Below are positions 51,386 to 61,904 of a stretch of 64,000 nucleotides of DNA, one piece after another. Each line of letters opens with the position of its first letter. Position 1 is the stretch's first letter. The translations under genes and the position numbers were made by a program. A model generated the notes under the pieces. It was not told where the DNA came from and did no database searches. It saw only the letters and a program-made list of their open reading frames with translations. Source of the DNA: an uncultured Ruminococcus sp. (GTDB lineage Bacteria; Bacillota; Clostridia; Oscillospirales; Ruminococcaceae); contig CAMCRP010000003.1 of NCBI GenBank assembly GCA_945877315.1, forward strand, positions 1 to 64,000, in the 5' to 3' direction.

Positions 51386-51819
51386 GTGATGTCAAAACAA
51401 ACAAAACAAATGCGGTACTTAACCTGCTGAACCGTTCGGCGGCTGAAAAAAATCCCATTCTTGACGATAAATTCAAGGAGCAGAACATCATTGCCGAGCA
51501 GATTGAAAGGGAAGTCAAGCAGCAGCCCGCCGCCCGTCCCGCTTATACTGCGGGGGTGGAGATAAACGTTATTTCCGAGCTTATTTCCGAGCTGATGCCC
51601 GCCGTTTTGAAACGCTTTAACTGCTGCACCTGCGACCTTTGCAAGGCGGAAATGTCCGTTGAAGCCCTGACACGCCTTACCTCCGTAAAGGTCACTATCC
51701 GCACGGAAAACGATATGAAGGCTGCCGAAGAGCTGAAATCACGTCACCGCAGACAGGTCATTGACGAGCTTATCAGGATAGTTCTCGACAGAAGAAAGCT
51801 GCCGAAGCACTTGAATTAA
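51382..51819 (+). CDS. ComFB-domain protein, probable ParA partner
   Basis: A 145-residue protein. The first ~55 residues are polar with a small helical motif (NAVLNLLNRS). The remainder (about 60-143) fits the ComFB family: VISELISELMPAVLKRFN, a CxCxxC cluster (CTCDLC) and a terminal KxxPKHL segment. ComFB began as a late-competence gene name; cyanobacterial members bind cyclic di-nucleotides. The conserved LNxLPP core is replaced by LTRLTS. ATG overlaps the ParA stop (ATGA), showing coupled translation. Confidence 0.68.
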   Translation: MSDVKTNKTNAVLNLLNRSAAEKNPILDDKFKEQNIIAEQIEREVKQQPAARPAYTAGVEINVISELISELMPAVLKRFNCCTCDLCKAEMSVEALTRLTSVKVTIRTENDMKAAEELKSRHRRQVIDELIRIVLDRRKLPKHLN

Positions 51820-51886
51820 TGTGAAAAGTGAAAAGTGAAGAGTGAAGTTAAAAAAATTCCACTCTTCACTTTTCACTTTTCACTTT
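51818..51886. repeat. Short heptad-arm hairpin at the comFB end
   Basis: AATGTGAAAAGTGAAAAGTG is followed after about ten bases by its complement. It lies between the convergent ComFB and 226-residue membrane genes, and encodes the last residues of the latter. Confidence 0.85.
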
Positions 51887-52546
51887 CTTATAAATGTTCA
51901 TCATACGGTCATTGAATTTTCGGCGGCGTTCCTGCTGCGCTTTGTATTTTTCGGAGGTATTGAAAATTCGGCGGGTGAGCCATTTTCCGTGGGGGTAATA
52001 GTCCCGAAACTGTATGTAATCAAGCGTCTGACCGCCGTTTTCGTTATACCACCAATGCTCGAACTCAATGCCGTTTTCCGTTCGTGAGTAGCGGAGTCTG
52101 TCGGAGCGTTCGGTGAAAAGGCGGGCTTTTCCGCTGATGACGATGTACCGTCCCGTGTAGAAAACGTCCTCAATGTCAGCCATTTTTATTACCCACAGCT
52201 TTTTGTAGCAAAGGTGTCTGCCCTCACATTTTGCGGATTCCACGAACTGGGAAATCACCATATCCCCGCCGCATATCTCAATATACGTTTCCTTGGAATG
52301 TCCCTTTAAAACGGGATTTGTCAGCACTGCCGAAAAAAGCGAGGTAAAAAAAGCAACAGCCACCGCCGCGGTCAGAATGTAAAAATTCACCTTGTAATTG
52401 AATATGGTCAGCGGCTTTCCGTCGTTTATGAGCGTCACCGCAAGCAAAGTCAGAACTGCGGCTATGGACGGGAGATTTACTATAAGCAGCGCACGGTTAT
52501 ATTTGGCGGCGAGCTTGTTTGTGTTTACCCTATATATTCGGTTCAT
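51866..52546 (-). CDS. YcxB-like membrane protein of unknown function
   Basis: A 226-residue protein with two membrane helices (about 20-40 and 52-74) followed by a cytoplasmic domain of about 150 residues (YIEICGGDMVISQFVES, then LWVIKMADIEDVFYTGRYIVI) similar in layout to YcxB-type proteins. Function is unknown. The last residues (KKVKSEK) come from the heptad repeat, as with the response regulator at the left end. It lies after the spoVS terminator. Confidence 0.68.
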   Translation of the reverse strand: MNRIYRVNTNKLAAKYNRALLIVNLPSIAAVLTLLAVTLINDGKPLTIFNYKVNFYILTAAVAVAFFTSLFSAVLTNPVLKGHSKETYIEICGGDMVISQFVESAKCEGRHLCYKKLWVIKMADIEDVFYTGRYIVISGKARLFTERSDRLRYSRTENGIEFEHWWYNENGGQTLDYIQFRDYYPHGKWLTRRIFNTSEKYKAQQERRRKFNDRMMNIYKKVKSEK

Positions 52547-52560
52547 AAAGCATCGCCTCC

Positions 52561-52612
52561 AAAAAACCGCCGTTCGTTACCGACAAAAAATTATCGGTAT
52601 CGAACGGCATAT
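52561..52612 (-). terminator. Terminator after spoVS
   Basis: On the minus strand GCCGTTCGATACCGA and TCGGTAACGAACGGC pair (one mismatch) around a T-rich loop; GG and six T residues follow. Confidence 0.87.
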
Positions 52613-52613
52613 A

Positions 52614-52874
52614 TTATCTTCTTTCGCAAATAAGCTTCATAGCTGTTCTTTCCTCGCCCTCGATAACTACGCTTGCAAAGGCGGGAATACAAATAAGGTC
52701 AATTCCGATAGGTGCAAGGTACCCTCGTGCAATAGCAATTGCTTTGATAGCCTGATTTGCGGCGCCTGCCCCCACAGCCTGGACCTCAACGGAGAAATTG
52801 TCCCTGATGACGCTGGCAATTGCGCCCGCAACAGAGTTTGGTGAAGATCTTGATGAAACCTTTAGTACTTCCAT
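52614..52874 (-). CDS. spoVS: Stage V sporulation protein S (SpoVS)
   Basis: An 86-residue, highly conserved Alba-like protein (MEVLKVSSRSSPNSVAGAIA; QAVGAGAANQAIKAIAIARG). In Bacillus it is needed for spore coat and cortex formation and normally follows ymdB, as here. Its presence supports, but does not prove, spore formation. The leader holds a 7-bp hairpin at 52887-52910 between an AAAGGAG and the start codon. Confidence 0.95.
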   Translation of the reverse strand: MEVLKVSSRSSPNSVAGAIASVIRDNFSVEVQAVGAGAANQAIKAIAIARGYLAPIGIDLICIPAFASVVIEGEERTAMKLICERR

Positions 52875-52886
52875 GATTAAGTCACT

Positions 52887-52910
52887 TTATCCGAAATTTT
52901 CTGCGGATAA
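52887..52910 (-). promoter_or_regulatory. Leader hairpin before spoVS
   Basis: TTATCCG and CGGATAA form a perfect stem around ten bases. The strong AAAGGAG lies just upstream of the hairpin while ATG is 12 bases downstream, so folding may be needed to bring the two together or may block initiation. Confidence 0.5.
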
Positions 52911-52959
52911 TACTCCTTTCCCTGAGTTTTCCCCGGAAAGCATATGCTTCCATACTTAT

Positions 52960-52988
52960 ATTATACAACATCTCTTATAAAAATTCAA
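52960..52988 (-). promoter_or_regulatory. Sigma-A type promoter of spoVS
   Basis: TTGAAT (52988-52983) and TATAAT (52965-52960) with a 17-base spacer. A near-palindrome GGAAGCATATGCTTTCC lies at about 52934-52951, just after the expected start of transcription, and could be an operator. Confidence 0.75.
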
Positions 52989-53012
52989 CAACAACAGAGC
53001 GATTTGTGCAAT

Positions 53013-53780
53013 CTATCTAATTTGAAGGGCTTTTATATCCTTTGCTTTACCTGTTTTTTCGTCAAATTCCACACAAACGCAGTTTATAAAGCAGGGATTT
53101 GTGGATTCCTCAAACTTTACCGGGTGATGAAATCTCAGCTTTTCGATGATAATTTCCGACTTAACGCCCAGCGCAGAAAGCTCGGGTCCCGTCATTCCCA
53201 CGTCGGTGATATATGCGGTGTGTCCGCCTAAAACCATAGCGTCGGCGGTCTGGACGTGAGTGTGCGTCCCCAAAACGGCGGTGACTTTTCCTGTGAGATA
53301 GTGTCCCATAGCCTTTTTTTCGGAGGTTGCTTCGGCGTGGAAGTCTATGAAAATGTTGGGCGTGTCTATCCCGTCTAATATCCTGTCAATGACGGTAAAC
53401 GGGTTATCCAGCTGATCCATGTAGACCGTTCCTTGAATGTTCACAACGGCAATGGAATATCTGCCGAAATCAAGGGTGCAGACGCCCTTTCCCACAACGC
53501 CTTCGGGATAGTTTGCGGGGCGAAGGAGAGTGTCCTCGCTGTCGTAAAGGCTCATGATCTCCTTGCGGCGGAAGCAGTGATTTCCCGTGGTTACGACGTC
53601 TGCGCCCATTTTTTTCAGCATTGACAACGACTGCGGGGTGATGCCGTTTCCCTCGGCGGAATTTTCGCCGTTAATGACTGTTATGTCGATATTTTCAGAT
53701 TTTTTTAAGCTGTATATCCTGTCCGCAAGAAAATCGCAGCCGCTTTTTCCGACTACGTCGCCGATGAAGAGTAGTTTCAT
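53013..53780 (-). CDS. ymdB: YmdB-type metallophosphodiesterase
   Basis: A 255-residue calcineurin-like phosphodiesterase. Metal ligands are visible in LFIGDVVG (D8), INGENSAEG, TTGNH, FHAE and LGTHTHVQTAD. Bacillus YmdB cleaves cyclic nucleotides and sets the balance between motility and biofilm genes. I chose ATG 53780 behind AAAAGGAG. It precedes spoVS as in Bacillus, though spoVS has its own promoter here. Confidence 0.93.
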   Translation of the reverse strand: MKLLFIGDVVGKSGCDFLADRIYSLKKSENIDITVINGENSAEGNGITPQSLSMLKKMGADVVTTGNHCFRRKEIMSLYDSEDTLLRPANYPEGVVGKGVCTLDFGRYSIAVVNIQGTVYMDQLDNPFTVIDRILDGIDTPNIFIDFHAEATSEKKAMGHYLTGKVTAVLGTHTHVQTADAMVLGGHTAYITDVGMTGPELSALGVKSEIIIEKLRFHHPVKFEESTNPCFINCVCVEFDEKTGKAKDIKALQIR

Positions 53781-53798
53781 AGTTGCTCCTTTTGATAG

Positions 53799-53829
53799 AA
53801 ATGTCACCCGTTTTTGGCGGGTGACATTT
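53799..53829. other. Hairpin in the ymdB leader
   Basis: ATGTCACCCG and CGGGTGACAT form a perfect stem just before the ymdB ribosome site. The six-T run lies on the plus strand, where no gene would need a terminator, so the role is unclear. Confidence 0.6.
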
Positions 53830-54015
53830 TTTGATTATTTTTGGAAATCTGACAAACCTTTGGTAAACCATTGTAGGGGACGAATCCCGTCCCGCAGTTA
53901 CGCACTTTTTTCAATATTCAGTAAAATACTAAACTCACCGAAACCACAGAGGCAAGGAGTAAAGCAACAAACGTAAGCAAACTAACAATAGCACTCAAAT
54001 CCATATATCCTCACC

Positions 54016-54204
54016 AAAATGTAAAGCGGGGAAAAGAGGGAGGGGTGAGAGGGAAAGAGTGAGTGCAAATTCTTCCTAGCGGAATAATTAGGGGAAAACC
54101 GTTAGGGGAGGGGGAAAGTCCCCGCTTTGCTAAGGGTTTTTTCTGTCCCCCTCCCCTATAAGGTTGTCCCCTTTGCGGTGGTTGCGCAAACTTATAGAGG
54201 TCAG
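54016..54204 (+). ncRNA. Structured module M1, copy in element C
   Basis: Same stems as at 15585 and 20958. The outer stem is interrupted by about 22 extra bases (around 54069-54090) that form a small hairpin of their own (ATTCTTCC with GGAATAAT). Insertions at a stem that keep it foldable are typical of structured RNA. Confidence 0.55.
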
Positions 54205-54633
54205 TAAATGAATGTCGCCTATCCAAAGTTTGGCAAATGGGGGAAATAAACTTGTGACTTTACGCTAGCTTTGTGCGACGAAAATCGAAAAACGTGGACG
54301 TTTTTCTTTTCCTATTGGATTGTTTGTGGGTTTACTGATTTGTGGGTTTACGCTGCGTTTGTTTGACGGAATGCGAAAAAGCTTTGCTTTTTCCGTTCCT
54401 TTTGGGAGATTGATGCTTTACTCCTGTTCTTTTGGTGATTTTGATTGTTTGGCTTTGCTTTGATTGTTGTTTGTTGACTTTTATGTTTGGGCTTTTCTTT
54501 TGCTTGTTCTGTCGGTTTGATGCCCTTTATGTTAGAACTTTTGGGTTTACTGCTTGCGGATTTCGCCGTCTGCGGACGGCGACCAGCCCTTGCTAGCGCC
54601 CAAGGGCTGGACCCCAAGGCGCTTTAGATGCCT

Positions 54634-54672
54634 GCGGCGCTTTTTTTATTTTGCGCTGCGCGCCGCTTTTTT
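54634..54672 (+). terminator. Plus-strand terminator ending element C
   Basis: GCGGCGC (54634-54640) pairs with GCGCCGC (54660-54666), followed by six T residues. It points along the element, not along gyrA, suggesting that element C can be transcribed on the plus strand. Confidence 0.65.
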
Positions 54673-54685
54673 ATTTTTTCTTTTT

Positions 54686-57241
54686 TTATTCTTCGTCCCC
54701 ATCATCAGGCACAGGCTCATCAACAATGACTTCATTCTTCTCCATTTCAAGAGCCTCCGCTTCCTCCTTAGCAAGCTCAGCCTCGGCAGGCTGCTCAACC
54801 TTCTGAACATCAGCATTTTCATCATGCTCAGCCCTCGTGAACGCAACCACCTTACTGTCACCCTGTACTCTCATTACCCTGACACCCGACGCATATCTGC
54901 TCATAACACGGACATCATTCGCCCTTATTCTGATGATAACGCCGTCGTCGGAGATAAGGATAATATCGTCCGTATCGTCAACGACCTTTATGCCGCAGAC
55001 ATAGCCCTTTTCGGCGGAAACAGGGTAATTCTTCAAGCCGTAGCCGCCCCTGTTCTGTATTCTGTACTGACTAAGGTCTGCACGTCTGCCCAGACCCTTT
55101 TCGCTGACGGTGAGGACGGTTGCACCCTCTCTGACTCTCGCCATGGAAACAACGCTGTCGCCCTCTCTGAGCTTGATAGCCCTTACGCCGTGAGCGGAAC
55201 GTCCCATAGTACGCAGAGTGTTTTCCTCAATTCTGATTGCATAGCCGCCACGTGTTGCAACGATAAGCTGTGCGCTGCCGTCGGTCATTCTTACGCCCTC
55301 GATCTCGTCGCCCTCGTCAAGTCCGATTGCGATAAGGCCGTTCTTGCGGACGTTCTTATATTCCGCAAGGCAGGTGCGCTTTATCTTGCCGTTTTTCGTT
55401 ACCATAACGATAAATTTATTCTCGTCAAAGTCGGAAGTCTTTATCATTGCGGCTATCTTTTCGCCGTCCGTAAGGGGCAGCAGATTAACGGCGTTCACAC
55501 CTCTGGACTGCTTTGAGCCTTCGGGAATTTCGTAGCATTTCAGCTTATACATAATGCCCTTGTTGGTGATAAACAGCACATTGTCGTGAGTTGAGGAAAT
55601 GAACATCTCCTGAACAAAATCCTCGTCACGCTGCTTCATACCCGTAACGCCCTTGCCGCCTCTGTTCTGTGTCTTATAGTCGGAAACGGGCTGACGCTTG
55701 ATGTAGCCGATGTTTGTATATGTCACAACGCAATCCTCAACGGGAATAAGATCTTCAATATCCACCTCGCCGCTGACGGACTCTATCTGTGTTCTTCTGT
55801 CGTCGCCGTACTTGTCCTTGATAACGTTTATCTCGTCCTTGATAATGCCGAGGAGCTTATGCTCATTTGCGAGAATTTCCTCCAGCTCGGCGATCTTCTT
55901 GTGAAGTGCGTCCAACTCGTCAAGAATTTTCTGCTCCTCCAAGCCTGTCAGACGTCCGATAGTCATCTGAACGATAGCTTCCGCCTGAACCTCGGTAATT
56001 CCGAAACGCTCCTGCAATCTTTCCTTACCGTGGGGGATAGACTGTGAGGTTTTCATTATCTCGATGACCTCGTCAATATTGTTGATAGCAACGACTAAGC
56101 CCTCTAAGATATGTGCTCTTTCCTTTGCCTTTCTCAGGTCAAAATTTGTTCTGTTTCGGATTACTTCCTCTTGGAATTTGATATATTCCTGCAATATCTG
56201 CTTTAGTGTGAGTACCTTAGGTTCGCCGTTTACAAGGGCAAGGAGGGTAACGCCAACTGTGTCCTGCAGCTGCGTAAAGCTGAACAGCTTATTCAGCACC
56301 AGCTGGGGAATAGCGTCCTTTTTCAGCTCGATAACGATACGCATACCCTCTCTGTCCGATTCGTCACGGATAAAGTGGATTCCGTCAATTCTCTTGTCCT
56401 TAACAAGCTGGGCAATTGCTTCGATAAGTCTTGCCTTGTTGACCATATAGGGGATCTCGTGGACGATAATGCAGTTTCTGCCGTTTATCTCCTCGATAGT
56501 GGTATTTGCACGGAGAGTTATCTTTCCTCGACCCGTAGCATAAGCGGCTCTGATTCCCGCTCTGCCCATAATAATGCCGCCTGTGGGGAAATCGGGACCC
56601 TTTATGCACTCCATGATCTCGTCAAGGGACGCTTCGGGATTGTCTATAAGCAGATTTACGGCGTCAATAGTTTCCCGCAGATTATGGGGCGGGATATTTG
56701 TAGCCATACCAACGGCGATACCCGTTGAACCGTTTACCAGAATATTTGGGTAACGGCTGGGGAGAACTACGGGTTCTTTCAGACGGTCATCATAGTTTGA
56801 GGTGTAAGGAATGGTTTCCTTGTTGATATCCGTGAGCATTTCCACGGATATTTTGGACATTTTCGCTTCTGTATAACGGTAAGCAGCAGGGGGGTCGCCG
56901 TCCACCGAACCGAAGTTTCCGTGACCGTCAACAAGCGGATAGCGCATAGAAAAGTCCTGCGCCAGACGCACCAGAGCGTCATAAACGGAAGCGTCGCCGT
57001 GGGGGTGATATTTACCCAGCACGTCACCGACGGTTGTCGCACTCTTTAGGTACTTCTTATCGGGGGTCAGACCGTCCTCGTACATAGTGTAAAGAATACG
57101 CCTGTGAACGGGCTTCAGACCGTCCCTGACATCGGGAAGGGCTCTTGCCACGATAACGGACATAGAGTATTGCAGGAAGGATTCCCGCATTTCCTTTTCG
57201 ACGTCAACGTGTATTACCTTGCTGTTTTCACTGTCGTTCAT
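54686..57241 (-). CDS. gyrA: DNA gyrase subunit A
   Basis: An 851-residue type II topoisomerase subunit. Catalytic Y123 lies in AAYRYTEAK. The C-terminal beta-pinwheel (about 510-810) holds the gyrase box QNRGGKG, so it is gyrase rather than topoisomerase IV. The quinolone-determining region reads HGDASVYD, with Ala84 at the position of E. coli Ser83. An acidic tail follows (about 815-851). It is last in the dnaN-gyrA cluster; a 213-residue membrane protein gene separates it from gyrB. Confidence 0.97.
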   Translation of the reverse strand: MNDSENSKVIHVDVEKEMRESFLQYSMSVIVARALPDVRDGLKPVHRRILYTMYEDGLTPDKKYLKSATTVGDVLGKYHPHGDASVYDALVRLAQDFSMRYPLVDGHGNFGSVDGDPPAAYRYTEAKMSKISVEMLTDINKETIPYTSNYDDRLKEPVVLPSRYPNILVNGSTGIAVGMATNIPPHNLRETIDAVNLLIDNPEASLDEIMECIKGPDFPTGGIIMGRAGIRAAYATGRGKITLRANTTIEEINGRNCIIVHEIPYMVNKARLIEAIAQLVKDKRIDGIHFIRDESDREGMRIVIELKKDAIPQLVLNKLFSFTQLQDTVGVTLLALVNGEPKVLTLKQILQEYIKFQEEVIRNRTNFDLRKAKERAHILEGLVVAINNIDEVIEIMKTSQSIPHGKERLQERFGITEVQAEAIVQMTIGRLTGLEEQKILDELDALHKKIAELEEILANEHKLLGIIKDEINVIKDKYGDDRRTQIESVSGEVDIEDLIPVEDCVVTYTNIGYIKRQPVSDYKTQNRGGKGVTGMKQRDEDFVQEMFISSTHDNVLFITNKGIMYKLKCYEIPEGSKQSRGVNAVNLLPLTDGEKIAAMIKTSDFDENKFIVMVTKNGKIKRTCLAEYKNVRKNGLIAIGLDEGDEIEGVRMTDGSAQLIVATRGGYAIRIEENTLRTMGRSAHGVRAIKLREGDSVVSMARVREGATVLTVSEKGLGRRADLSQYRIQNRGGYGLKNYPVSAEKGYVCGIKVVDDTDDIILISDDGVIIRIRANDVRVMSRYASGVRVMRVQGDSKVVAFTRAEHDENADVQKVEQPAEAELAKEEAEALEMEKNEVIVDEPVPDDGDEE

Positions 57242-57255
57242 TCTATCCTATCCTT

Positions 57256-57897
57256 TCAGACCTTGTAGCGTATTCCCATAATTTTTTGGAGCCTTTCGGA
57301 GATAAGCTTGTTATCTTCGTCGGAAAATGCTGATTTCGGGATAACGTACATATTGCTTTTCTTGATGTAGAGGAGATATTTATCGCTGTCCTCCACTATC
57401 TCAACGGCGGGATTGTCAAGGTGAATGACGGTTGCGGGGATCTCCTCGTCCTCGTCCGTTTCACCGTTTTTCTCCCTGTTTTCAAAATCTATTCTGTCCT
57501 GCTCAGTGGATATTTTCACCGCAAGAGGGTAGACGATACAGCTGTATTTTGTGCCTTCCAGCTCCTTGATATTGTTTTCCAGATCCTTGGCAATTTTCCT
57601 CGGACGAAGAATAATAATGACCGCCAGCGCAAGGCAGATGCCAATCAGCGCCCATGCCGACTGTGCGCCCCTGTCGATAACAAGAGCCGCTATCTGCACG
57701 CCGATAGCCAGCGCAATAAGTATCAGCTGGATAATGATATTTTTCATTCCGTAGCGTTTCTGAAACAGCCGAAAGCCGTTCATAATAAGCTCCGTATCGG
57801 AGAGGTATACGCCGCCCGCTATGGGTTCGCCGCCCAATGGGTCGGTTTGGTAAAAATCCTCGCCGTCTATGCTTTCATCAAACATTTTATCTAGCAT
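57256..57897 (-). CDS. YcxB-like membrane protein between gyrB and gyrA
   Basis: A 213-residue protein of unknown function with two membrane helices (about 53-72 and 80-98), then a cytoplasmic domain with an acidic loop (ENREKNGETDEDEE) and a beta-rich end (DKYLLYIKKSNMYVIPKSAF) typical of YcxB-like proteins. The stop is 14 bases before gyrA, so it is probably co-transcribed. The start has AAAGGAAAG 5 bases upstream. Confidence 0.75.
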   Translation of the reverse strand: MLDKMFDESIDGEDFYQTDPLGGEPIAGGVYLSDTELIMNGFRLFQKRYGMKNIIIQLILIALAIGVQIAALVIDRGAQSAWALIGICLALAVIIILRPRKIAKDLENNIKELEGTKYSCIVYPLAVKISTEQDRIDFENREKNGETDEDEEIPATVIHLDNPAVEIVEDSDKYLLYIKKSNMYVIPKSAFSDEDNKLISERLQKIMGIRYKV

Positions 57898-58469
57898 TTT
57901 TTCTTTCCTTTTGATTCACTTATATATATTTTACTTTTAACAGCCTTTGATAATAAACAGCAATAAATAAAATATTGCGTTGTTATGGGGTTTGGAGGAT
58001 ATTTCACTCCACATCAAAATCTTTAAATTGATTTAAAATGATTGGTGAAACTTATTTTGCATATGTTATATTTACTTTTAACTGTTATTTAAAACCAAAA
58101 ATAATTGGTATTGCTATCTGCTATGCTTACCGCTGCTTTTGCGGAAACCACGGCTTTTTGCCGCCTTACGGCGGTGTGAAAAATATTAATGCGTGAACGC
58201 ATTAATATTTTTCACGAGCACCGCACACCGTGATGGTTTTCACGGCTTTTGTGATTGTCGTTTTTTTGATGCTTTACTGTTATTTTTGTGTGCGGTGCTT
58301 TTTGGGACTGTATTGTTTGTGCGTTTTTATGTTACTTTGATATAACTGTTAGCTTAGGGGATTTCGCCTCTGCGGAGGCGACGGGGGCGCTGCCCCTCGA
58401 CCCCGCAGCCTTTGAAAAGGCTGGCGAAACTTTTATATTTTTTGCTTTTCTTTATTTTGCTTTTTGCTT
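57898..58469. other. Intergenic region after gyrB, with element D
   Basis: No gene is seen in the 572 bases. The left 240 are AT-rich and featureless; the rest is element D, modules M3 (58141-58300) and M2b (58357-58434). Confidence 0.8.
58141..58434 (+). repeat. Element D: M3-M2b structured element
   Basis: M3: CCGCCTTACGGCGG hairpin, then an 18-bp perfect palindrome (GTGAAAAATATTAATGCG around TGAA), then GCACCGCACAC pairing at distance with GTGTGCGGTGC. M2b: CGCCTC-TGCG-GAGGCG hairpin, GGGGCGCTGCCCC, and CAGCCTTT/AAAGGCTG. The same layout occurs in element E and the right half of B. Confidence 0.82.
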
Positions 58470-60458
<1,989 letters not shown>

Positions 60459-60716
60459 TTATTGTCCTTGCGCAAAACGCTTTCTGAGCGTTGAAGCGGA
60501 AACCTGTGAGATATACACCGTTTCCTCTCCGCTCTCGTCGGCGCAGACTACAAAGGATTTGGGCATTTCGTAGGACACGTTGAAGATCCTGCCGCCCTTT
60601 CCCGCCCTTGCGAGAAATTCTCTTGTTGACCTGCTGACCGATGTGTTTTCTATATCAAATATACCTATCAGCTGCGAAGCACGTATTACCGTGTTTTCGC
60701 CCAGATGAAGATACAT
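60459..60716 (-). CDS. remB: RemB/YaaB-type regulator (DUF370-like)
   Basis: An 85-residue protein between recF and gyrB, the position of yaaB/remB in Bacillus. It begins MYLHLGENTVIRASQLIGIFD, as in the extracellular matrix regulator RemB. ATG 60716 is favoured because AAAAAGGA lies 9 bases upstream; ATG 60725 directly abuts that site. A role in matrix regulation is inferred from homology. Confidence 0.85.
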   Translation of the reverse strand: MYLHLGENTVIRASQLIGIFDIENTSVSRSTREFLARAGKGGRIFNVSYEMPKSFVVCADESGEETVYISQVSASTLRKRFAQGQ

Positions 60717-60731
60717 AATTACCATTCCTTT

Positions 60732-61874
60732 TTACAGCGGTTGATTGACCTCTTCCGTAATTTTTCCGTTTTCGACGTAGAATATTTTTCCCTCACCGAA
60801 GCGCATTGCCGAAGCCCTGTCGCAGCAGGTGACGAACACCTGAAAGCCGTCCAGCCGCCTTAAAACGAACTCCTGACGCTGCGGGTCAAGCTCGCTGAGC
60901 ACATCGTCCAGAAGAACCACGGGAGCTTCACCGATAGTTTCCTCAATAAGCTGAGCCTGTGCCAGCTTCATAACAAGTGCAATGCTCCTTGACTGCCCCT
61001 GTGAACCGAATTCACGGGACATAACGCCGTCTATCTTTGTGATTATCTCGTCACGGTGGACGCCGTTTACGGTCATTCCCGATTTTATGTCGCTATCCTG
61101 CCATCTGTTAAGGGCTATCTCGTATCTGCGTCTAATTTCGGAGATAGCTAAGGGATTGCAGAAGTCCATTTCGCCGTACTCCCTGACATCTCGGAAAACG
61201 CTTGACAGGTAGTAAAGCTCCAGCTTTTCCTTTCCCGATGAAATATCGTCGTAAAGCAGCTCGGCTTTTTTGGCTATCTCACGGATATAGCGGCATCTTG
61301 CGGAAACAATGGCTGCTCCGAACCGTGCCAGCTGAGTGTCCCAGATGTCAAGGTCGGATTTTTTTGCCAATCCCAGGTTTATATTTTTGATAACGACATT
61401 TCTGTGCATAATAGCTCGATTATAGTTTACCACGTCGATATGGTAGCTTTTTTTCAGCTGTGAAATGCCCGTATTCATATAATTTCTTCTGGAATCGGGG
61501 GAGCCCTTTGAAAGCTCCAGATCCTCGGGCGTGAACACCACCGCTTCAAAGCTGCCGAACAGCTGAGAAAGGGATTTTATGTTTACGCCGTTGAGTGCCA
61601 TATTTCTGCAAAATTTATGTGCCTTGTCATGGCGGATAACGATAGACTGCTGCCGCTCGCTGTCGCAAAACTCCATTTTTATTTCCGAAAGTGGTTTTTT
61701 AAAGCCCACATAGTCCCTTTCCTTAGTACCTCTGAAGCTGCGGCAGCCGGTACACACCCACACCGATTCTATGAAATTTGTTTTCCCCTGGGCATTGCTG
61801 CCGTAGAGGATATTCATATATCTGTGGGGGGAAAGGTCGGCTTCTTCGAGATTTTTAAAGCCATTCGCTTTCAT
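60732..61874 (-). CDS. recF: DNA recombination/repair protein RecF
   Basis: An SMC-like ATPase that helps load RecA at gaps. Walker A is YGSNAQGKTN (about 24-33 of the 380-residue form), with a signature helix QGQSRS and Walker B VLLDDVLSELD. The coordinates give the first ATG, but this lacks a ribosome site and cuts into the first beta strand. Family members begin with residues like MYI; upstream in frame an ATT at 61889, 11 bases after AGAGG, would give that N-terminus. A non-AUG start is therefore likely. Confidence 0.93.
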   Translation of the reverse strand: MKANGFKNLEEADLSPHRYMNILYGSNAQGKTNFIESVWVCTGCRSFRGTKERDYVGFKKPLSEIKMEFCDSERQQSIVIRHDKAHKFCRNMALNGVNIKSLSQLFGSFEAVVFTPEDLELSKGSPDSRRNYMNTGISQLKKSYHIDVVNYNRAIMHRNVVIKNINLGLAKKSDLDIWDTQLARFGAAIVSARCRYIREIAKKAELLYDDISSGKEKLELYYLSSVFRDVREYGEMDFCNPLAISEIRRRYEIALNRWQDSDIKSGMTVNGVHRDEIITKIDGVMSREFGSQGQSRSIALVMKLAQAQLIEETIGEAPVVLLDDVLSELDPQRQEFVLRRLDGFQVFVTCCDRASAMRFGEGKIFYVENGKITEEVNQPL

Positions 61875-61904
61875 TCGGGTAATGTAAATTTTGACCGCAT
61901 CCTC

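Larger units (their letters stand above)
53872..54672 (+). repeat. Element C: structured element between gyrA and ymdB
   Basis: The 905 bases between ymdB and gyrA hold no credible gene. From the left: TGTAGGGGACG unit (53872-53896), module M1 (54016-54204), two M4-type hairpins (54277-54317 and 54365-54403), module M2a (54554-54648) and a plus-strand terminator (54634-54672). The order is the same as in element A. There are no heptad arms. Confidence 0.83.
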
